A stretch of 64,000 bases of DNA from Pseudomonadota bacterium (GCA_023412495.1 JAEYNP010000129.1:1-64000), one strand, 5' to 3'; positions 1-9,487 are shown, counted from the stretch's first letter. Numbers and translations are program-made. Notes: a model not told the origin generated them from the letters alone.

Positions 1-51
1 TGCCAAGGCAGGGTTCGGCCGGTCCGCCGGACTTGATTGGTATCCACACCA

Positions 52-2691
52 ATGCGCTTCACCATTCTCGCTGTTTTCGCTGTCCTCCAGCTGATCTTCG
101 CCTCTTTTTCCGACGCCGTCCCGGAGAAGAAGAACGTCCTCTACATCAATTCCTATCATAACGGCTACAAGTGGTCGGACAGCGAGCTCGAAGGCGTCCG
201 CTCCGTGCTCAACAACAGCAGATTCAAGGTCGATCTGCAGATCGAATACATGGACGCCAAGAAGTTCGAGTACGGCAGCCTGAAGGAAAACCATTTCGCC
301 CTCTTCCAGGAGAAATTCGCCGGGGAGTCCTTTGACATCGTCGTCATCTCCGACAACGACGCCCTCAACTTCGTCAATCAATATCGTAAAGTACTTTTTC
401 CCGGCGTCCCGGTAGTGTTCTGCGGCATAAACGACCTCATGGAAGCGGACCTCGGCGACGGCAACATGACCGGCGTGGTCGAGGTCTATGACCTGGTCGC
501 CACCCTGAACATCGCCAAGAAGCTGCATCCCAAGCGGGATCGGGTCATAGTCCTGATCGACAGTTCAACCGCCGGCGTTACCATCAAACGCCAGGCTGAA
601 AAAATCCTCGGGCAGACGGATCTCGGGTTCAAGGTGGAGTTCTGGATCCAGTTGAGCCTTGAGGAGGCCCAGCAGCGGGTGAGCCACCTCCCCGACGATA
701 CCTTGCTGTTCATCGCCCCTTATTACCAGACCATCAACGGTCGTTTCTACACTTCGGAGGAGGTGAGCGAGGCCATCTACCGCCACAGCACCGTGCCCAT
801 CTACACCTCCTGGGAGTTTATGGTCGGCTACGGGGCTGTCGGGGGAAGGGTGCTGTCCGGCATCGAGCACGGCAAGATGGCGGGTGAGATGGCCCTGCAG
901 ATTCTCGAGGGGAAAAAGGCCGACAATATCCCCATCTTCCGGGAGCCGAGCGGCACCTACATGTTCGACTACAAGGTCATGGAAAAGCTGGGGATCGACC
1001 GAGACCTGCTGCCTGAGAACAGCACGATCATCAATGCCCCGCAGGCCATTTATGCCATTTCCAAGGAGTTGTTCTGGACCATCATGGTCAGCTTCATCCT
1101 GCTTCTGCTCGCCCTGGTCGCCATGCTGGGCGCGATGCTCGAGCGGCGCAAGGTCGAGCTGAAGATCATCGACCAGTTGGCCTTCCAGGAAACACTTATG
1201 GACACCATCCCCCAGCTCGTTTCCTGGAAGGACCTGCAGGGCAAATATCTCGGCGCCAACCGCGCCTTCATGGACTTTTTCGGCATCCAGGACAATCAGC
1301 AGGTGATGGGCAAATCCACCGCCGACCTGCTGAGCGACTCCTCCTATTCGGACTGGTCGGTTTCCGCCGATGCGGCGGTCATCTCCAGCAAGAAGGCCTT
1401 CCGCAAAATCCGCCGCAAGGTTACCGGCAAGGGCGGCCAGGAGGCCTGGATCGAGGTCAACAAGGTTCCCCTGCAGGGCCAAGGCGGCAAGATCGTCGGG
1501 GTCCTCTCCACCGCCGAAAATATTACCAAGGAGCAGAACCTGGAAAAACAGCTGCTCCAGTCCCAGAAGATGGAGGCCATCGGCACGCTGGCCGGCGGCA
1601 TCGCCCACGATTTCAACAACATCCTCACCTCAATCATCAATTCCACCGAGCTGGCCATCGGCGATCTTACGCCCGGCACCCAGACCGAGGCGGACCTGCA
1701 GCGGGTCCTCAAGGCGGCCCGGAGGGGTGGCCGGGTCGTCCAGCAGATCCTCTCCTTTTCCCGGCCGTCCAGGGAAGGTTTCCGGCCGACCGACATGGGC
1801 AGCGTGGTGCTGGAAGTCGTCCACCTGATGGAGGCTTCGATGCCCGCCAACATCAAGGTATCGAGCAATGTCCGCCCCCCGGACAAATACTTTGTCCTCG
1901 CCGACCCGACCCAGATGCATCAGGCTATCCTCAACCTCTGCACCAACGCTTTCCATGCCCTGAGGAAAACGGGGGGCAACATCGATATCCAGCTGTCCCG
2001 AGTCACGCCGGACGAGGCGAAGGCGGCTCAGCTGACTTCCGAGTTCCCAGGCAACCAGATCAAACTCTCGGTGACCGACAACGGTCCGGGAATAAAACCC
2101 GAGATCGTCGACAAGATCTTCGACCCCTTCTTCTCGACCAAGAGCAAATCGGAAGGCACCGGACTGGGTCTTGCGGTGGTGCACGGCATCGTCAAGAGCC
2201 ATCAGGGCACCATCCGGGTGTTCTGCGGCGACGGCGGCGGCAGCATCTTCGAGATCCTTTTGCCGGAGACCGCCGCCGGAGAGGACATCGTCTCCAGCAG
2301 CCAGGGCACGAGTTTCGAATCGGGCGGCCACATCCTCTTCGTGGAGGACGACGAAGACCAGCTGCAGACGACGCCCCGCGTACTTGAAGAATTGGGCTTT
2401 GCCGTGACAGCCCTGCGAGACCCGGCAGCCGCCTTGCATCTCGCCTCGTCAACATCGCCCTCTTTTGATATACTCATCACCGACTTCGACATGCCGGGCA
2501 TGAGCGGGGCCGACCTGGCCGGCAGGCTTCCGGGACTGCCGGTGATCCTCATCTCCGGCCGGGACGACGCCCGGATCGCCGCCAGGGAGCACGCCAACAT
2601 CGTTCGCGTGGTCATCAAGCCCTACGATAAACGAGATCTCATGGAGGCCATCCGCGAGGTAATGAAGAGCGAACACCCAAGTGGGGTATAA
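52..2691 (+). CDS. Hybrid sensor histidine kinase with periplasmic substrate-binding-like sensor
   Basis: Membrane-bound hybrid kinase of about 879 residues. An N-terminal signal segment is followed by a domain resembling ABC-type periplasmic binding proteins (about residues 25-325), one membrane helix (about 340-362), a PAS domain (about 375-490), a HisKA domain whose H-box reads GGIAHDFNN (His about 519), a HATPase domain with GTGLGLA, and a C-terminal receiver with phospho-acceptor Asp in TDFDMPGMSG. The ATG at 52 is chosen over an in-frame TTG at 37 because it opens the signal peptide; no strong ribosome site is visible. The NtrC-type regulator 200 bp downstream is the likely partner. The ligand is unknown. 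Confidence 0.9.
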   Translation: MRFTILAVFAVLQLIFASFSDAVPEKKNVLYINSYHNGYKWSDSELEGVRSVLNNSRFKVDLQIEYMDAKKFEYGSLKENHFALFQEKFAGESFDIVVISDNDALNFVNQYRKVLFPGVPVVFCGINDLMEADLGDGNMTGVVEVYDLVATLNIAKKLHPKRDRVIVLIDSSTAGVTIKRQAEKILGQTDLGFKVEFWIQLSLEEAQQRVSHLPDDTLLFIAPYYQTINGRFYTSEEVSEAIYRHSTVPIYTSWEFMVGYGAVGGRVLSGIEHGKMAGEMALQILEGKKADNIPIFREPSGTYMFDYKVMEKLGIDRDLLPENSTIINAPQAIYAISKELFWTIMVSFILLLLALVAMLGAMLERRKVELKIIDQLAFQETLMDTIPQLVSWKDLQGKYLGANRAFMDFFGIQDNQQVMGKSTADLLSDSSYSDWSVSADAAVISSKKAFRKIRRKVTGKGGQEAWIEVNKVPLQGQGGKIVGVLSTAENITKEQNLEKQLLQSQKMEAIGTLAGGIAHDFNNILTSIINSTELAIGDLTPGTQTEADLQRVLKAARRGGRVVQQILSFSRPSREGFRPTDMGSVVLEVVHLMEASMPANIKVSSNVRPPDKYFVLADPTQMHQAILNLCTNAFHALRKTGGNIDIQLSRVTPDEAKAAQLTSEFPGNQIKLSVTDNGPGIKPEIVDKIFDPFFSTKSKSEGTGLGLAVVHGIVKSHQGTIRVFCGDGGGSIFEILLPETAAGEDIVSSSQGTSFESGGHILFVEDDEDQLQTTPRVLEELGFAVTALRDPAAALHLASSTSPSFDILITDFDMPGMSGADLAGRLPGLPVILISGRDDARIAAREHANIVRVVIKPYDKRDLMEAIREVMKSEHPSGV

Positions 2692-2891
2692 GAACCTTCA
2701 CGAAATTCGTTTCTAATGCGGGCTGCGCCCGCAACCCAAGGGCTGTTATCCCCTCCCACAGCAGAGGGGACTCATTTCAGTGCCCCCTTGAGGGGTATAA
2801 GTACCTTCACGAAATTCGTTCTTAAAAAGCAAGAAACGAATTTCTAAGGTACTAAAGAACGAGAAACGAATTTCTAAGGTACTAAAAAACA
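2682..2891. repeat. Cluster of four ~20-bp repeats, two per orientation, with hairpins
   Basis: The core GAAACGAATTTC-AAGGTA occurs four times: inverted at 2694-2714 and 2802-2822, direct at 2832-2851 and 2862-2881. The two direct copies sit in a 30-bp tandem duplication (2832-2861 and 2862-2891) ending just before the start codon of the NtrC-type gene. The inverted copies lie in a longer direct repeat beginning GGGGTATAAG, the first overlapping the stop of the kinase gene. Between them are small hairpins at 2718-2732 and 2749-2770 (7-bp perfect stem). It could be a regulator-binding array or a degenerate mobile repeat. Confidence 0.7.
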
Positions 2892-2893
2892 GC

Positions 2894-4333
2894 ATGACCA
2901 ACATCCTCATAATCGACGACGACATCGAAGCCTGCGAGACCATGGCAAGCCTGGTCACCCGGCTCTCCTACGCCGCCGACAAGGCCCACACCCTGAGAGA
3001 CGGGCTGGAACTTGCCCGGCGCGCCGGCTACGACGTGGTCTTTCTCGATGTCTATCTCCCGGACGGCAACGGCCTTGACCTCCTGCCCTCGCTCATGGCC
3101 CTCCCGGATCCGCCGGAGGTCATCATCCTCACCGGCAAGGGCAATCCGGACGGCGCCGAGCTGGCGATCAAGGGCGGGGTGTGGGACTATCTGCTCAAGC
3201 CGACCAGCGTCCGCGACATCACCCTGACCCTCAACCGGGCCTTGAAATACCGGCAGGAAAAGAAAGGCAGCGCCGCGAAGAAAGAGGTGGCCATTTCCGG
3301 CATCGTCGGCAGCAGCCAAGAGATCAGGGCGAGCATCGCGCTCACCGCCAAGGCCTCGATGTCCGACGCCAACGTCCTGCTCACCGGCGAAACGGGGACA
3401 GGCAAGGAACTCTTCGCCACCATCATCCACAAGAACAGCAGCCGCGCGGCCGGCAACTTCGTCGTGGTCGACTGTGCCTCGCTCACCGAGTCCCTGGTCG
3501 AATCGACCCTTTTCGGCCATCTGAAGGGCTCCTTCACCGGCGCCCAGCTCAATCGACAGGGGCTGATCAAGACGGCCGACGGCGGCACCCTCTTCCTCGA
3601 CGAGATCGGCGAGATGCCCCTGACCATCCAGAAGGTCTTCCTCCGGGTCCTGCAGGAACGTCAGTTCCGGCCGGTTGGCGCCACCAGGGAGCAGACCAGC
3701 AATTTCCGCCTCATCGCCGCCACCAACCGCGACCTCGAGAAAATGGTGGAAGAAGGCCTCTTCCGCAGCGACCTGCTCTTTCGCATCAAGACCATGCGGA
3801 TCGATTTGCCCTCCCTGCGCAAGAGGGTGGGCGACATTCAGCCGCTGGCCGAGTTCCGGATCAATCAGCTCTGCAAGAATTTCGGCCTCGCTCCAAAGGA
3901 GATCGGCGAGGATTTTTCAAGAACCCTCGACGAATACCACTGGCCGGGCAACGTTCGGGAACTTTTCAATATTCTCGAAAATGCCGTAATCAACGCCGGC
4001 GAGGAAAGTACGCTCTGCGCGATGCATCTGCCCAGGAGCCTGAGAATACAGGTGGCCAAGGCCCAAATCACCAGGCTCACCGGCACACAGGTCATAGAGG
4101 AGGAAAACCATGCCTCAGACTCGCTTGTACATAATTTCGGACAGAAGATCTTCGAGGATATTTTCGATCGGCAGCTCCCCCCCCTGAAGGAGTTCAAGAA
4201 CACCGCGGAGAAAACCTACCTTGGTGAACTGATCCGTCAGTGCGACGGCAACATTCAGGAAATAATGGAGATTTCCGGGTTGTCCCGGTCGCACTATTAT
4301 GCCCTCCTGAAGAAGTACAACCTGGCCCAGTGA
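2894..4333 (+). CDS. Sigma-54-dependent response regulator, NtrC family
   Basis: A 479-residue transcription activator: receiver (about 1-115, Asp in VVFLDVYLPDG), AAA+ sigma-54 interaction domain (about 135-370) with Walker A GETGTGKE and Walker B GGTLFLDEIGE, and a Fis-type helix-turn-helix at the C-terminus (GLSRSHYYALLKK). The loop contacting sigma-54 reads GSFTGA, not the usual GAFTGA. It follows the hybrid kinase in the same direction and is the probable phosphorylation partner. No good ribosome site precedes the ATG; repeat sequence lies directly upstream. Targets cannot be read from the window; the lactate operon downstream is one possibility. Confidence 0.93.
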   Translation: MTNILIIDDDIEACETMASLVTRLSYAADKAHTLRDGLELARRAGYDVVFLDVYLPDGNGLDLLPSLMALPDPPEVIILTGKGNPDGAELAIKGGVWDYLLKPTSVRDITLTLNRALKYRQEKKGSAAKKEVAISGIVGSSQEIRASIALTAKASMSDANVLLTGETGTGKELFATIIHKNSSRAAGNFVVVDCASLTESLVESTLFGHLKGSFTGAQLNRQGLIKTADGGTLFLDEIGEMPLTIQKVFLRVLQERQFRPVGATREQTSNFRLIAATNRDLEKMVEEGLFRSDLLFRIKTMRIDLPSLRKRVGDIQPLAEFRINQLCKNFGLAPKEIGEDFSRTLDEYHWPGNVRELFNILENAVINAGEESTLCAMHLPRSLRIQVAKAQITRLTGTQVIEEENHASDSLVHNFGQKIFEDIFDRQLPPLKEFKNTAEKTYLGELIRQCDGNIQEIMEISGLSRSHYYALLKKYNLAQ

Positions 4334-4801
4334 GTGGAGTTTCGACTTTCGGAAGAAGATTTTCATCGGGCAAAACCTGCTTGTCTTTTTTTGCAGACGG
4401 TGCCGCAGACATAGGGGCAAACCATGGCAAAAGGCTTTACGGAGAATATCTTCGCAGGAAACGGCATAAGAGGCCGTAACGAATGGAAATAAGTGTTCAA
4501 GTTATTTCGTAACGGAACCTGAATTCCACTGCAAAACTGCGGCATCGTCTTTTTTTCCAGACGAGAAGAGTCCTTTCGAAATCCTCCTTCCTGCGATATT
4601 CCGGCGGATTCCCGCCCGTCTCTCCGGGCATAAAATTTGCATTCGGCATAAAAGGTTCAGGGCTCCGTTTGAGTTTTTCCGGCCGTTACCCCTATAATGA
4701 AGTTGCTCGGCTAAACGGTCTTCAAGGCTTGGCCACCCCGCACGGCAAGCGCCGGGGCACTGCGGCTGGATATAAAAAAATTCTCTTCCCGATCATCGGC
4801 G
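4334..4801. other. Intergenic region, nothing recognised
   Basis: About 470 bp between the regulator gene and the repeat element at 4807. No convincing reading frame, RNA gene or clear terminator was seen. It may hold the promoter of the lactate genes, but no operator stands out. Confidence 0.5.
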
Positions 4802-4806
4802 TAATT

Positions 4807-4969
4807 GATAAAGCCGTAAAAAGTGCTCCAACCCGTGGAGATGGGCTCTGGAAAAAGTTTGATATACGAGGCGTAGTGTCTGAAACGGCGCTTTGGTAGT
4901 ACATATGGTACAGCGAAGCGCCGTTTCAGACCTACAACGAAGTAGATCGGACTTTTTACGAGTCCATCA
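4807..4969. mobile_element. MITE-like element, copy 1 (full length, with target duplication)
   Basis: A 163-bp non-coding element. The ends carry imperfect inverted repeats (GATAAAGCCGTAAAAAGT and ACTTTTTACGAGTCCATCA). The interior holds a perfect 16-bp hairpin, 4878-4893 pairing with 4916-4931 across a 22-nt loop. TAATT flanks it on both sides (4802-4806 and 4970-4974), consistent with a 5-bp target duplication. It ends 18 bp before the start codon of the LUD gene, so it is part of that operon's leader. Related copies lie at 9334 (opposite orientation) and 10411. Confidence 0.8.
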
Positions 4970-4987
4970 TAATTAAGGAAAAAGGAT

Positions 4988-5545
4988 ATGACTGAGAACA
5001 TAGAACGGTTCATCGAAGCGGCGAAACGTGTCGGGGCGGAGGTCCTGAGAAAAGATAATCTACAGGAGGCGGCCGCCTACATTGCCGGCAAGGCGCAGGG
5101 GGCTACCCTGGTGCCGGAGACTCCGGCGGCCGTCCGCCATGGCCTGCGCGGCCTGCTTTCGGCAGCCGGGATCGATGTTTTTACAGGAAGGTTCCGGGAA
5201 GCGGGCCATGTGCCGGGTGGGGGCGTCACCTTCAGCAATTTCGCCCTGGCCGACACCGGCACTGTGGTACTGGAGAGCACCGACGAGAATATCCGCCTGG
5301 CGACAACCCTGCCGGAAAAGCATTTCGTCCTGGTCGATCCGGCAACCATCCTCGCCGACAATCTGGCCGCGGCCCAGCCGATGACCGCCTTTCATAGGGA
5401 CCCGTCCCCGAAATTCATCGCCTACATCACCGGGCCGAGCCGCACTGCCGACATCGAGCGGGTGCTCACCATCGGCTGCCATGGTCCGAGAGAGTTGCAT
5501 ATCCTGCTGATAGACGGCATTTCCGGCGATCTCATGGAAAACTGA
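4988..5545 (+). CDS. lutC: LUD-domain lactate utilisation protein (LutC/LldG type)
   Basis: A 185-residue LUD-domain protein of the LutC/YkgG family, the small subunit of the iron-sulfur L-lactate dehydrogenase that oxidises lactate to pyruvate. Family features include the segment GVTFSNFALADTGTVVLES and the ATTLPEKHFVLVDP region. The ATG follows AAGGAAAAAGGAT, a good ribosome site placed just after the inserted repeat element. The next gene starts 16 bp downstream and encodes the fused catalytic subunits, so this is one operon. Whether the enzyme is specific for L-lactate is inferred from the family. Confidence 0.92.
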   Translation: MTENIERFIEAAKRVGAEVLRKDNLQEAAAYIAGKAQGATLVPETPAAVRHGLRGLLSAAGIDVFTGRFREAGHVPGGGVTFSNFALADTGTVVLESTDENIRLATTLPEKHFVLVDPATILADNLAAAQPMTAFHRDPSPKFIAYITGPSRTADIERVLTIGCHGPRELHILLIDGISGDLMEN

Positions 5546-5561
5546 AGAGGAGAAGAGTGAA

Positions 5562-7739
5562 ATGGCAACAGATATGACTTACAGGAAGAGTGTCGAAGAG
5601 GCCATCGGCAATCCGAAACTGAGCAAGGCCCTCCACCTCTTCGGCGACGCCTACCTGATCGCCCGGGAAAACGCCTATAGAGGCCTCGATTTCGATGCGA
5701 TGCGAACGGAACTCGCCGCCATCAAGGACGAGGTCCGCGTCCGCCGCAAGGAGCTCCTCGCCGAGTTCATCAGGAATGCCGAGGCGGCCGGGTCGAAAGT
5801 CTTTGTCGCCAAGGACACCAAGGAAGCCAACGACTACGTGATCAAACTGGCCAAGGAGAAAGGGGCCAAGCTGATCGCCAAGTCCAAGTCCATGGTCTCC
5901 GAGGAGGCCCATCTCAACCGCGCGCTCGAAGCGGCCGGGATCAAGGCCGCGGAAACCGACCTCGGCGAGTGGATCGTCCAGCTGGCGGGCCAGCGGCCGA
6001 GCCACATGGTCATGCCCGCCATCCACATGTTCAAGGAGGAGGTTGCCGAACTCTTCAGCAAGGAGGCAGGCCGCCAGCTGGCCCCCGAGATCAAGGCTCT
6101 GGTCGATCATGCCCGGGAGCGGCTGCGCAAGGAATACTTCAACGCCGACATCGGCCTGACCGGCGCCAACTTCCTCGTCGCCGAGACCGGCGGGATCGGT
6201 CTGGTCACCAACGAAGGCAACGCCCGGCTCTGCGCCACCCTGCCGAAGGTCCATGTGGTCTTCGCCGGAATCCACAAGCTGGTGCGCAACATCGAGGACG
6301 CCATCAAGATCACGCGGCTCCTGCCGCGCAACGCCACAGGCCAGCTGCTCACCTCCTACGTCACCTGGATACGGGGCGGAGTACCGGTCGAGGGTCAGCC
6401 GAAGGAGCAGCACATCGTCCTCATCGACGGCGGCCGGGAGGCACTCTACGAATCCCGGGCCTGCCGGGACGCCCTGCGTTGCATCCAGTGCGGGGCCTGC
6501 GCCAACGTCTGCCCGGTCTACCAGACCGTCGGCGGTCATGTCTTCGGCTCCATCTACATTTCCGCCATCGGCATCATCCTCACCGCCTTCTACGAGGGGC
6601 TGGACAAGGCCAAGGAAATCACCCGGGCCTGCATCGGCTGCCGGTCCTGCGTGGCGGTCTGCCCGTCCAAGATCGATCTGGAGGAGATCATCCTCCACCT
6701 GCGCAACGAGGTTTCCAAGGAATTCGGCATGGGGGTCATCAAAAACGTGGCCTTCAAGGCTGTCATGAAGAACCGCGGCCTGTTCCACAACCTGGTCCGG
6801 GCGGCCTCCAAGCTGCAGCTCCCGGTCACCCACAAGAACAGGAGCGATGAAGATGGGCCGCGAATCATCCGCCACCTGCCGATGCACTTCATGGCCAGGG
6901 ACTACACCGAGTGGCGGGACCTGCCGGCGATCGCCGAAAAACCTTTCCGCGACCAGTTCGACAATATCGCCCAATGGGTCGACAGGCCCCGCTACCGGGT
7001 CGGCTTCTTCGTCGGCTGCGGGGCGGACTTCGTCTACCCGGAGGTCGGAGTGAGTCTCATCAAGGTCCTCAACTCCTTCAACGTCGATGTGGTCTTCCCC
7101 AAAGATCAGAACTGCTGCGGCATCCCCGCCCTCTACTCGGGCGATACCGAGACCGGGGAATATCTCGCCAAGCAGAATGTCGCAGCCTTCACCGAGGCGA
7201 ACGTCGATTACATCCTCTGCATCTGCCCGACCTGCACTATGGCGGTCAAGCGCGATTTCGCCCTGCGGCTGGCCGACCACCCGCAGTGGTCCGCGAAAGC
7301 AATGGCCCTCTCCAACAAGACCATGGACGCCTCCGCCTTCCTGGAAAACGTTCTCGGAGCATCCTTGAAACTGGAGGCGACGGGCTCCGTCAAGGAGGTG
7401 ACCTACCACGATTCCTGCCACCTGAAGCGCGGCTCGGGGGTATTCAAGGAACCGCGGGCGCTGCTCGCGAGCTCAGGCCACAAGGTGACGGAGATGAAAA
7501 ACTCCGACCGCTGCTGCGGCTTCGGCGGGACCTATTCCTTCCTCAGCCATCCGCAGATTTCCCGGCAGATCACCAGGGACAAAGTCGACACCATCCAGGC
7601 CACCGGCGCTAAAACCGTAGTCATGGACTGCCCCGGCTGCATGATCATGCTGAAGGGAGCGGTCGGCAAGGCCGATGCGACCATCCGCTGCGCCCACACC
7701 ATGGAGCTGCTGGCGGAAGCCCTGGAAAAGAAAAAGTAA
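5562..7739 (+). CDS. Fused LutB-LutA type iron-sulfur lactate dehydrogenase subunit
   Basis: A 725-residue fusion of two subunits that are separate in Bacillus (LutB and LutA). A LUD domain (about 60-300) is followed by two 4Fe-4S motifs (CIQCGACANVCPV near 307, CIGCRSCVAVCPS near 357) and two cysteine-rich CCG domains (NCCGIPAL near 517, RCCGFGG near 650). Such fusions are known in sulfate reducers. It should pass electrons from lactate oxidation to the membrane pool. It lies between the LUD subunit and a GntR-FCD regulator in one operon. Confidence 0.93.
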   Translation: MATDMTYRKSVEEAIGNPKLSKALHLFGDAYLIARENAYRGLDFDAMRTELAAIKDEVRVRRKELLAEFIRNAEAAGSKVFVAKDTKEANDYVIKLAKEKGAKLIAKSKSMVSEEAHLNRALEAAGIKAAETDLGEWIVQLAGQRPSHMVMPAIHMFKEEVAELFSKEAGRQLAPEIKALVDHARERLRKEYFNADIGLTGANFLVAETGGIGLVTNEGNARLCATLPKVHVVFAGIHKLVRNIEDAIKITRLLPRNATGQLLTSYVTWIRGGVPVEGQPKEQHIVLIDGGREALYESRACRDALRCIQCGACANVCPVYQTVGGHVFGSIYISAIGIILTAFYEGLDKAKEITRACIGCRSCVAVCPSKIDLEEIILHLRNEVSKEFGMGVIKNVAFKAVMKNRGLFHNLVRAASKLQLPVTHKNRSDEDGPRIIRHLPMHFMARDYTEWRDLPAIAEKPFRDQFDNIAQWVDRPRYRVGFFVGCGADFVYPEVGVSLIKVLNSFNVDVVFPKDQNCCGIPALYSGDTETGEYLAKQNVAAFTEANVDYILCICPTCTMAVKRDFALRLADHPQWSAKAMALSNKTMDASAFLENVLGASLKLEATGSVKEVTYHDSCHLKRGSGVFKEPRALLASSGHKVTEMKNSDRCCGFGGTYSFLSHPQISRQITRDKVDTIQATGAKTVVMDCPGCMIMLKGAVGKADATIRCAHTMELLAEALEKKK

Positions 7740-7756
7740 GTTTAGGACAGATAATT

Positions 7757-8524
7757 ATGGGCGAGTCAGCTGAAAAAAATCCCGCTATCCGACCGATCAG
7801 ACCCAAACGCGTATCCAGCCTGGTATTTGAACAGATCCGGGAACTGATTTACAAAGGCACCTTCAAGCCGGGCCAGCAGATTCCGCCCGAGCGCGAGCTC
7901 GCCGCCTCCATGGAGGTGAGCAGGACCTCGGTGCGCAACGCCCTCGATAAGCTCATCAAGCTCGGCCTGCTCTGGCAGAGCCAGGGCCAGGGCACCTTCG
8001 TCGGCTCGCCGGAGAACCGCTACGGCAACCCTCTGGCCGCGGCCATGGCCACTGACGAGGCGACCTTCTTCGATCTGCTCGAGGTCCGCATGGGGCTGGA
8101 GTGCAACGCGGCGAGGCTCGCGGCCCAGCGGGCGACCGAGGCCGACCTGCGGGCCATGCAGAAGAGCCTGGAAGAGATGGAGGAGGACCTGGAGGGGACC
8201 AACATGATCTCGACCCCCGCCGACACCGCCTTCCATATGGCGGTGACCTTCTCCACCAAGAACCCGGTTCTGATCCATTTGACCAGGAATTTCTACGACT
8301 TTCTCTTCGTGGGCATCAAAAAGAACCTCGCCCACATGACGGAAACCCGGGCTGCATACGCCGATGTCCTGGAACAGCACCGGGAAATCCTCCGCCACAT
8401 CAAGGACAAGGAACCGGAAAAGGCCTACGAGGCGATGCGTCGGCACCTCGTGTATGTCCATGAATTCTTCGAGAAGCGCCGGGACATCGTCGACGGCATC
8501 TCGCTGAAGCATCTGGCGGCATGA
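7757..8524 (+). CDS. GntR-family regulator with FCD ligand domain (LldR/PdhR type)
   Basis: A 255-residue regulator: winged helix (about 15-85, ERELAASMEVSRTSVRNAL) and an all-helical FCD domain whose metal-binding residues look intact (DTAFH, then EQHREIL and MRRHL). Family members sense small carboxylates such as lactate or pyruvate. It starts 17 bp after the lactate dehydrogenase gene, so it is probably co-transcribed and autoregulates the operon. No obvious TNGTNNNACNA-type operator was recognised upstream. A strong hairpin follows its stop. Confidence 0.92.
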   Translation: MGESAEKNPAIRPIRPKRVSSLVFEQIRELIYKGTFKPGQQIPPERELAASMEVSRTSVRNALDKLIKLGLLWQSQGQGTFVGSPENRYGNPLAAAMATDEATFFDLLEVRMGLECNAARLAAQRATEADLRAMQKSLEEMEEDLEGTNMISTPADTAFHMAVTFSTKNPVLIHLTRNFYDFLFVGIKKNLAHMTETRAAYADVLEQHREILRHIKDKEPEKAYEAMRRHLVYVHEFFEKRRDIVDGISLKHLAA

Positions 8525-8535
8525 CGGGAAGGCAC

Positions 8536-8578
8536 CAGCTATCGGCAGTCAGCTTTCAGCTGGTTCTGCCGATAGCTG
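8536..8578. terminator. Hairpin between convergent genes, probable bidirectional terminator
   Basis: A perfect 13-bp stem (CAGCTATCGGCAG at 8536-8548, CTGCCGATAGCTG at 8566-8578) with a 17-nt loop, lying between the regulator gene and the convergent chalcone isomerase-like gene. There is no clean T-run after it, so function as an intrinsic terminator is uncertain. Confidence 0.5.
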
Positions 8579-8616
8579 ACTGTTGAACAGTTTATTCACT
8601 GCTGCAGCGAAAGAGT

Positions 8617-9183
8617 TCAATTCTTCTGCTGATCGAGCAGCTGTCCCTTGAGGCTCTCCGTCACCGGCTTCTCGCCCAGCCAGATCTTCAGCATGGCATC
8701 GTTGAAATCCTTGCCGGGAACCACTCCCTTCTGCCGTCCTTTTACGGTAACCGCGGTGCCGGTCGCCGGAATATAATCGAGCACCACGACATCCCCTTTC
8801 TTGACATCCTCGAAGAGATCGTTGAACTGATCGATCCGGGCCTGGAGCCTGCCGAGCTCATCACTGCCGGTATTGTTTTTGAATCCTTCATTCCAGGCCT
8901 CGACCAGCTTGTCCTTGCTCACCTCTTTGTAGAGAAAGTGCATGATCATCCTCTTCTTGCCTTCGGCGGCTATGACTTCGGCGGCCGAAGAGGAGGGTTT
9001 TTCCAGGTAGAGCTGGGCGAGGTAGACATCGAAGAACATCTTGGTCCGGATTCCCGCCCCGTTGAGATGGAGAACGGCACCATCATCATCCTTGATGGTT
9101 TCCTGAACCATCACCCCCGCTATCTCCCGCGCTTCCGCCGGCAGGCCGATCAACAACAGGCAAAAAAGAAGAAGTATCCGCAT
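8617..9183 (-). CDS. Exported chalcone isomerase-like protein
   Basis: A 188-residue protein with an N-terminal signal peptide (MRILLLFCLLLIGLPAEA) followed by a chalcone-isomerase-like domain; the block IRTKMFFDVYLAQLYLE is typical. Bacterial members are periplasmic proteins of unclear function and are not expected to be flavonoid isomerases. The start follows AAGGGAG. It is transcribed alone and converges on the lactate operon. The family assignment is by motif recognition only. Confidence 0.8.
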   Translation of the reverse strand: MRILLLFCLLLIGLPAEAREIAGVMVQETIKDDDGAVLHLNGAGIRTKMFFDVYLAQLYLEKPSSSAAEVIAAEGKKRMIMHFLYKEVSKDKLVEAWNEGFKNNTGSDELGRLQARIDQFNDLFEDVKKGDVVVLDYIPATGTAVTVKGRQKGVVPGKDFNDAMLKIWLGEKPVTESLKGQLLDQQKN

Positions 9184-9333
9184 GTGTGTGCTCCCTTACG
9201 CTAAGTTGATGGAAAACAAGGTTGCAGCATCTTACCTTTTTCTCACTGGAACGTAAACGTAAACTTTGCGCCAATTCACAGCTTCGGCCATTGATTCCCG
9301 CGTCTTAAGAACTATATTGAGCCGAATCCGGCT

Positions 9334-9487
9334 TGATGGACTCGTCCGATCTACTTCGTTGTAGGCTGAAACAACGCTTCATTGTACCATATGTACTACC
9401 AAAGCGCCGTTTAGACACTACTCCCCGTATATCGAACTTTTTCCAGAGCCCATCTCCACGGGTTCGAGCACTTTTGACGGCTTTATC
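9334..9487. mobile_element. MITE-like element, copy 2 (inverted relative to copy 1)
   Basis: About 154 bp matching the reverse complement of the element at 4807. The outer ends (TGATGGACTCG and GGCTTTATC) are kept, but about 8 bp next to the left end are missing and the central hairpin has diverged. No target duplication is evident, so this copy is probably older. It ends about 30 bp before the hslO start codon. Confidence 0.75.

Noticed and set aside
2832..2891. Tandem 30-bp repeats as a tiny CRISPR array
   Set aside because: The units are contiguous without variable spacers and there are no cas genes.
5532..7421. A 629-codon open frame on the minus strand opposite the lactate dehydrogenase gene
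   Set aside because: It mirrors a GC-rich gene with clear iron-sulfur motifs; its own translation has no recognisable domain and is rich in Asp, Gly and Val as expected of an antisense shadow.
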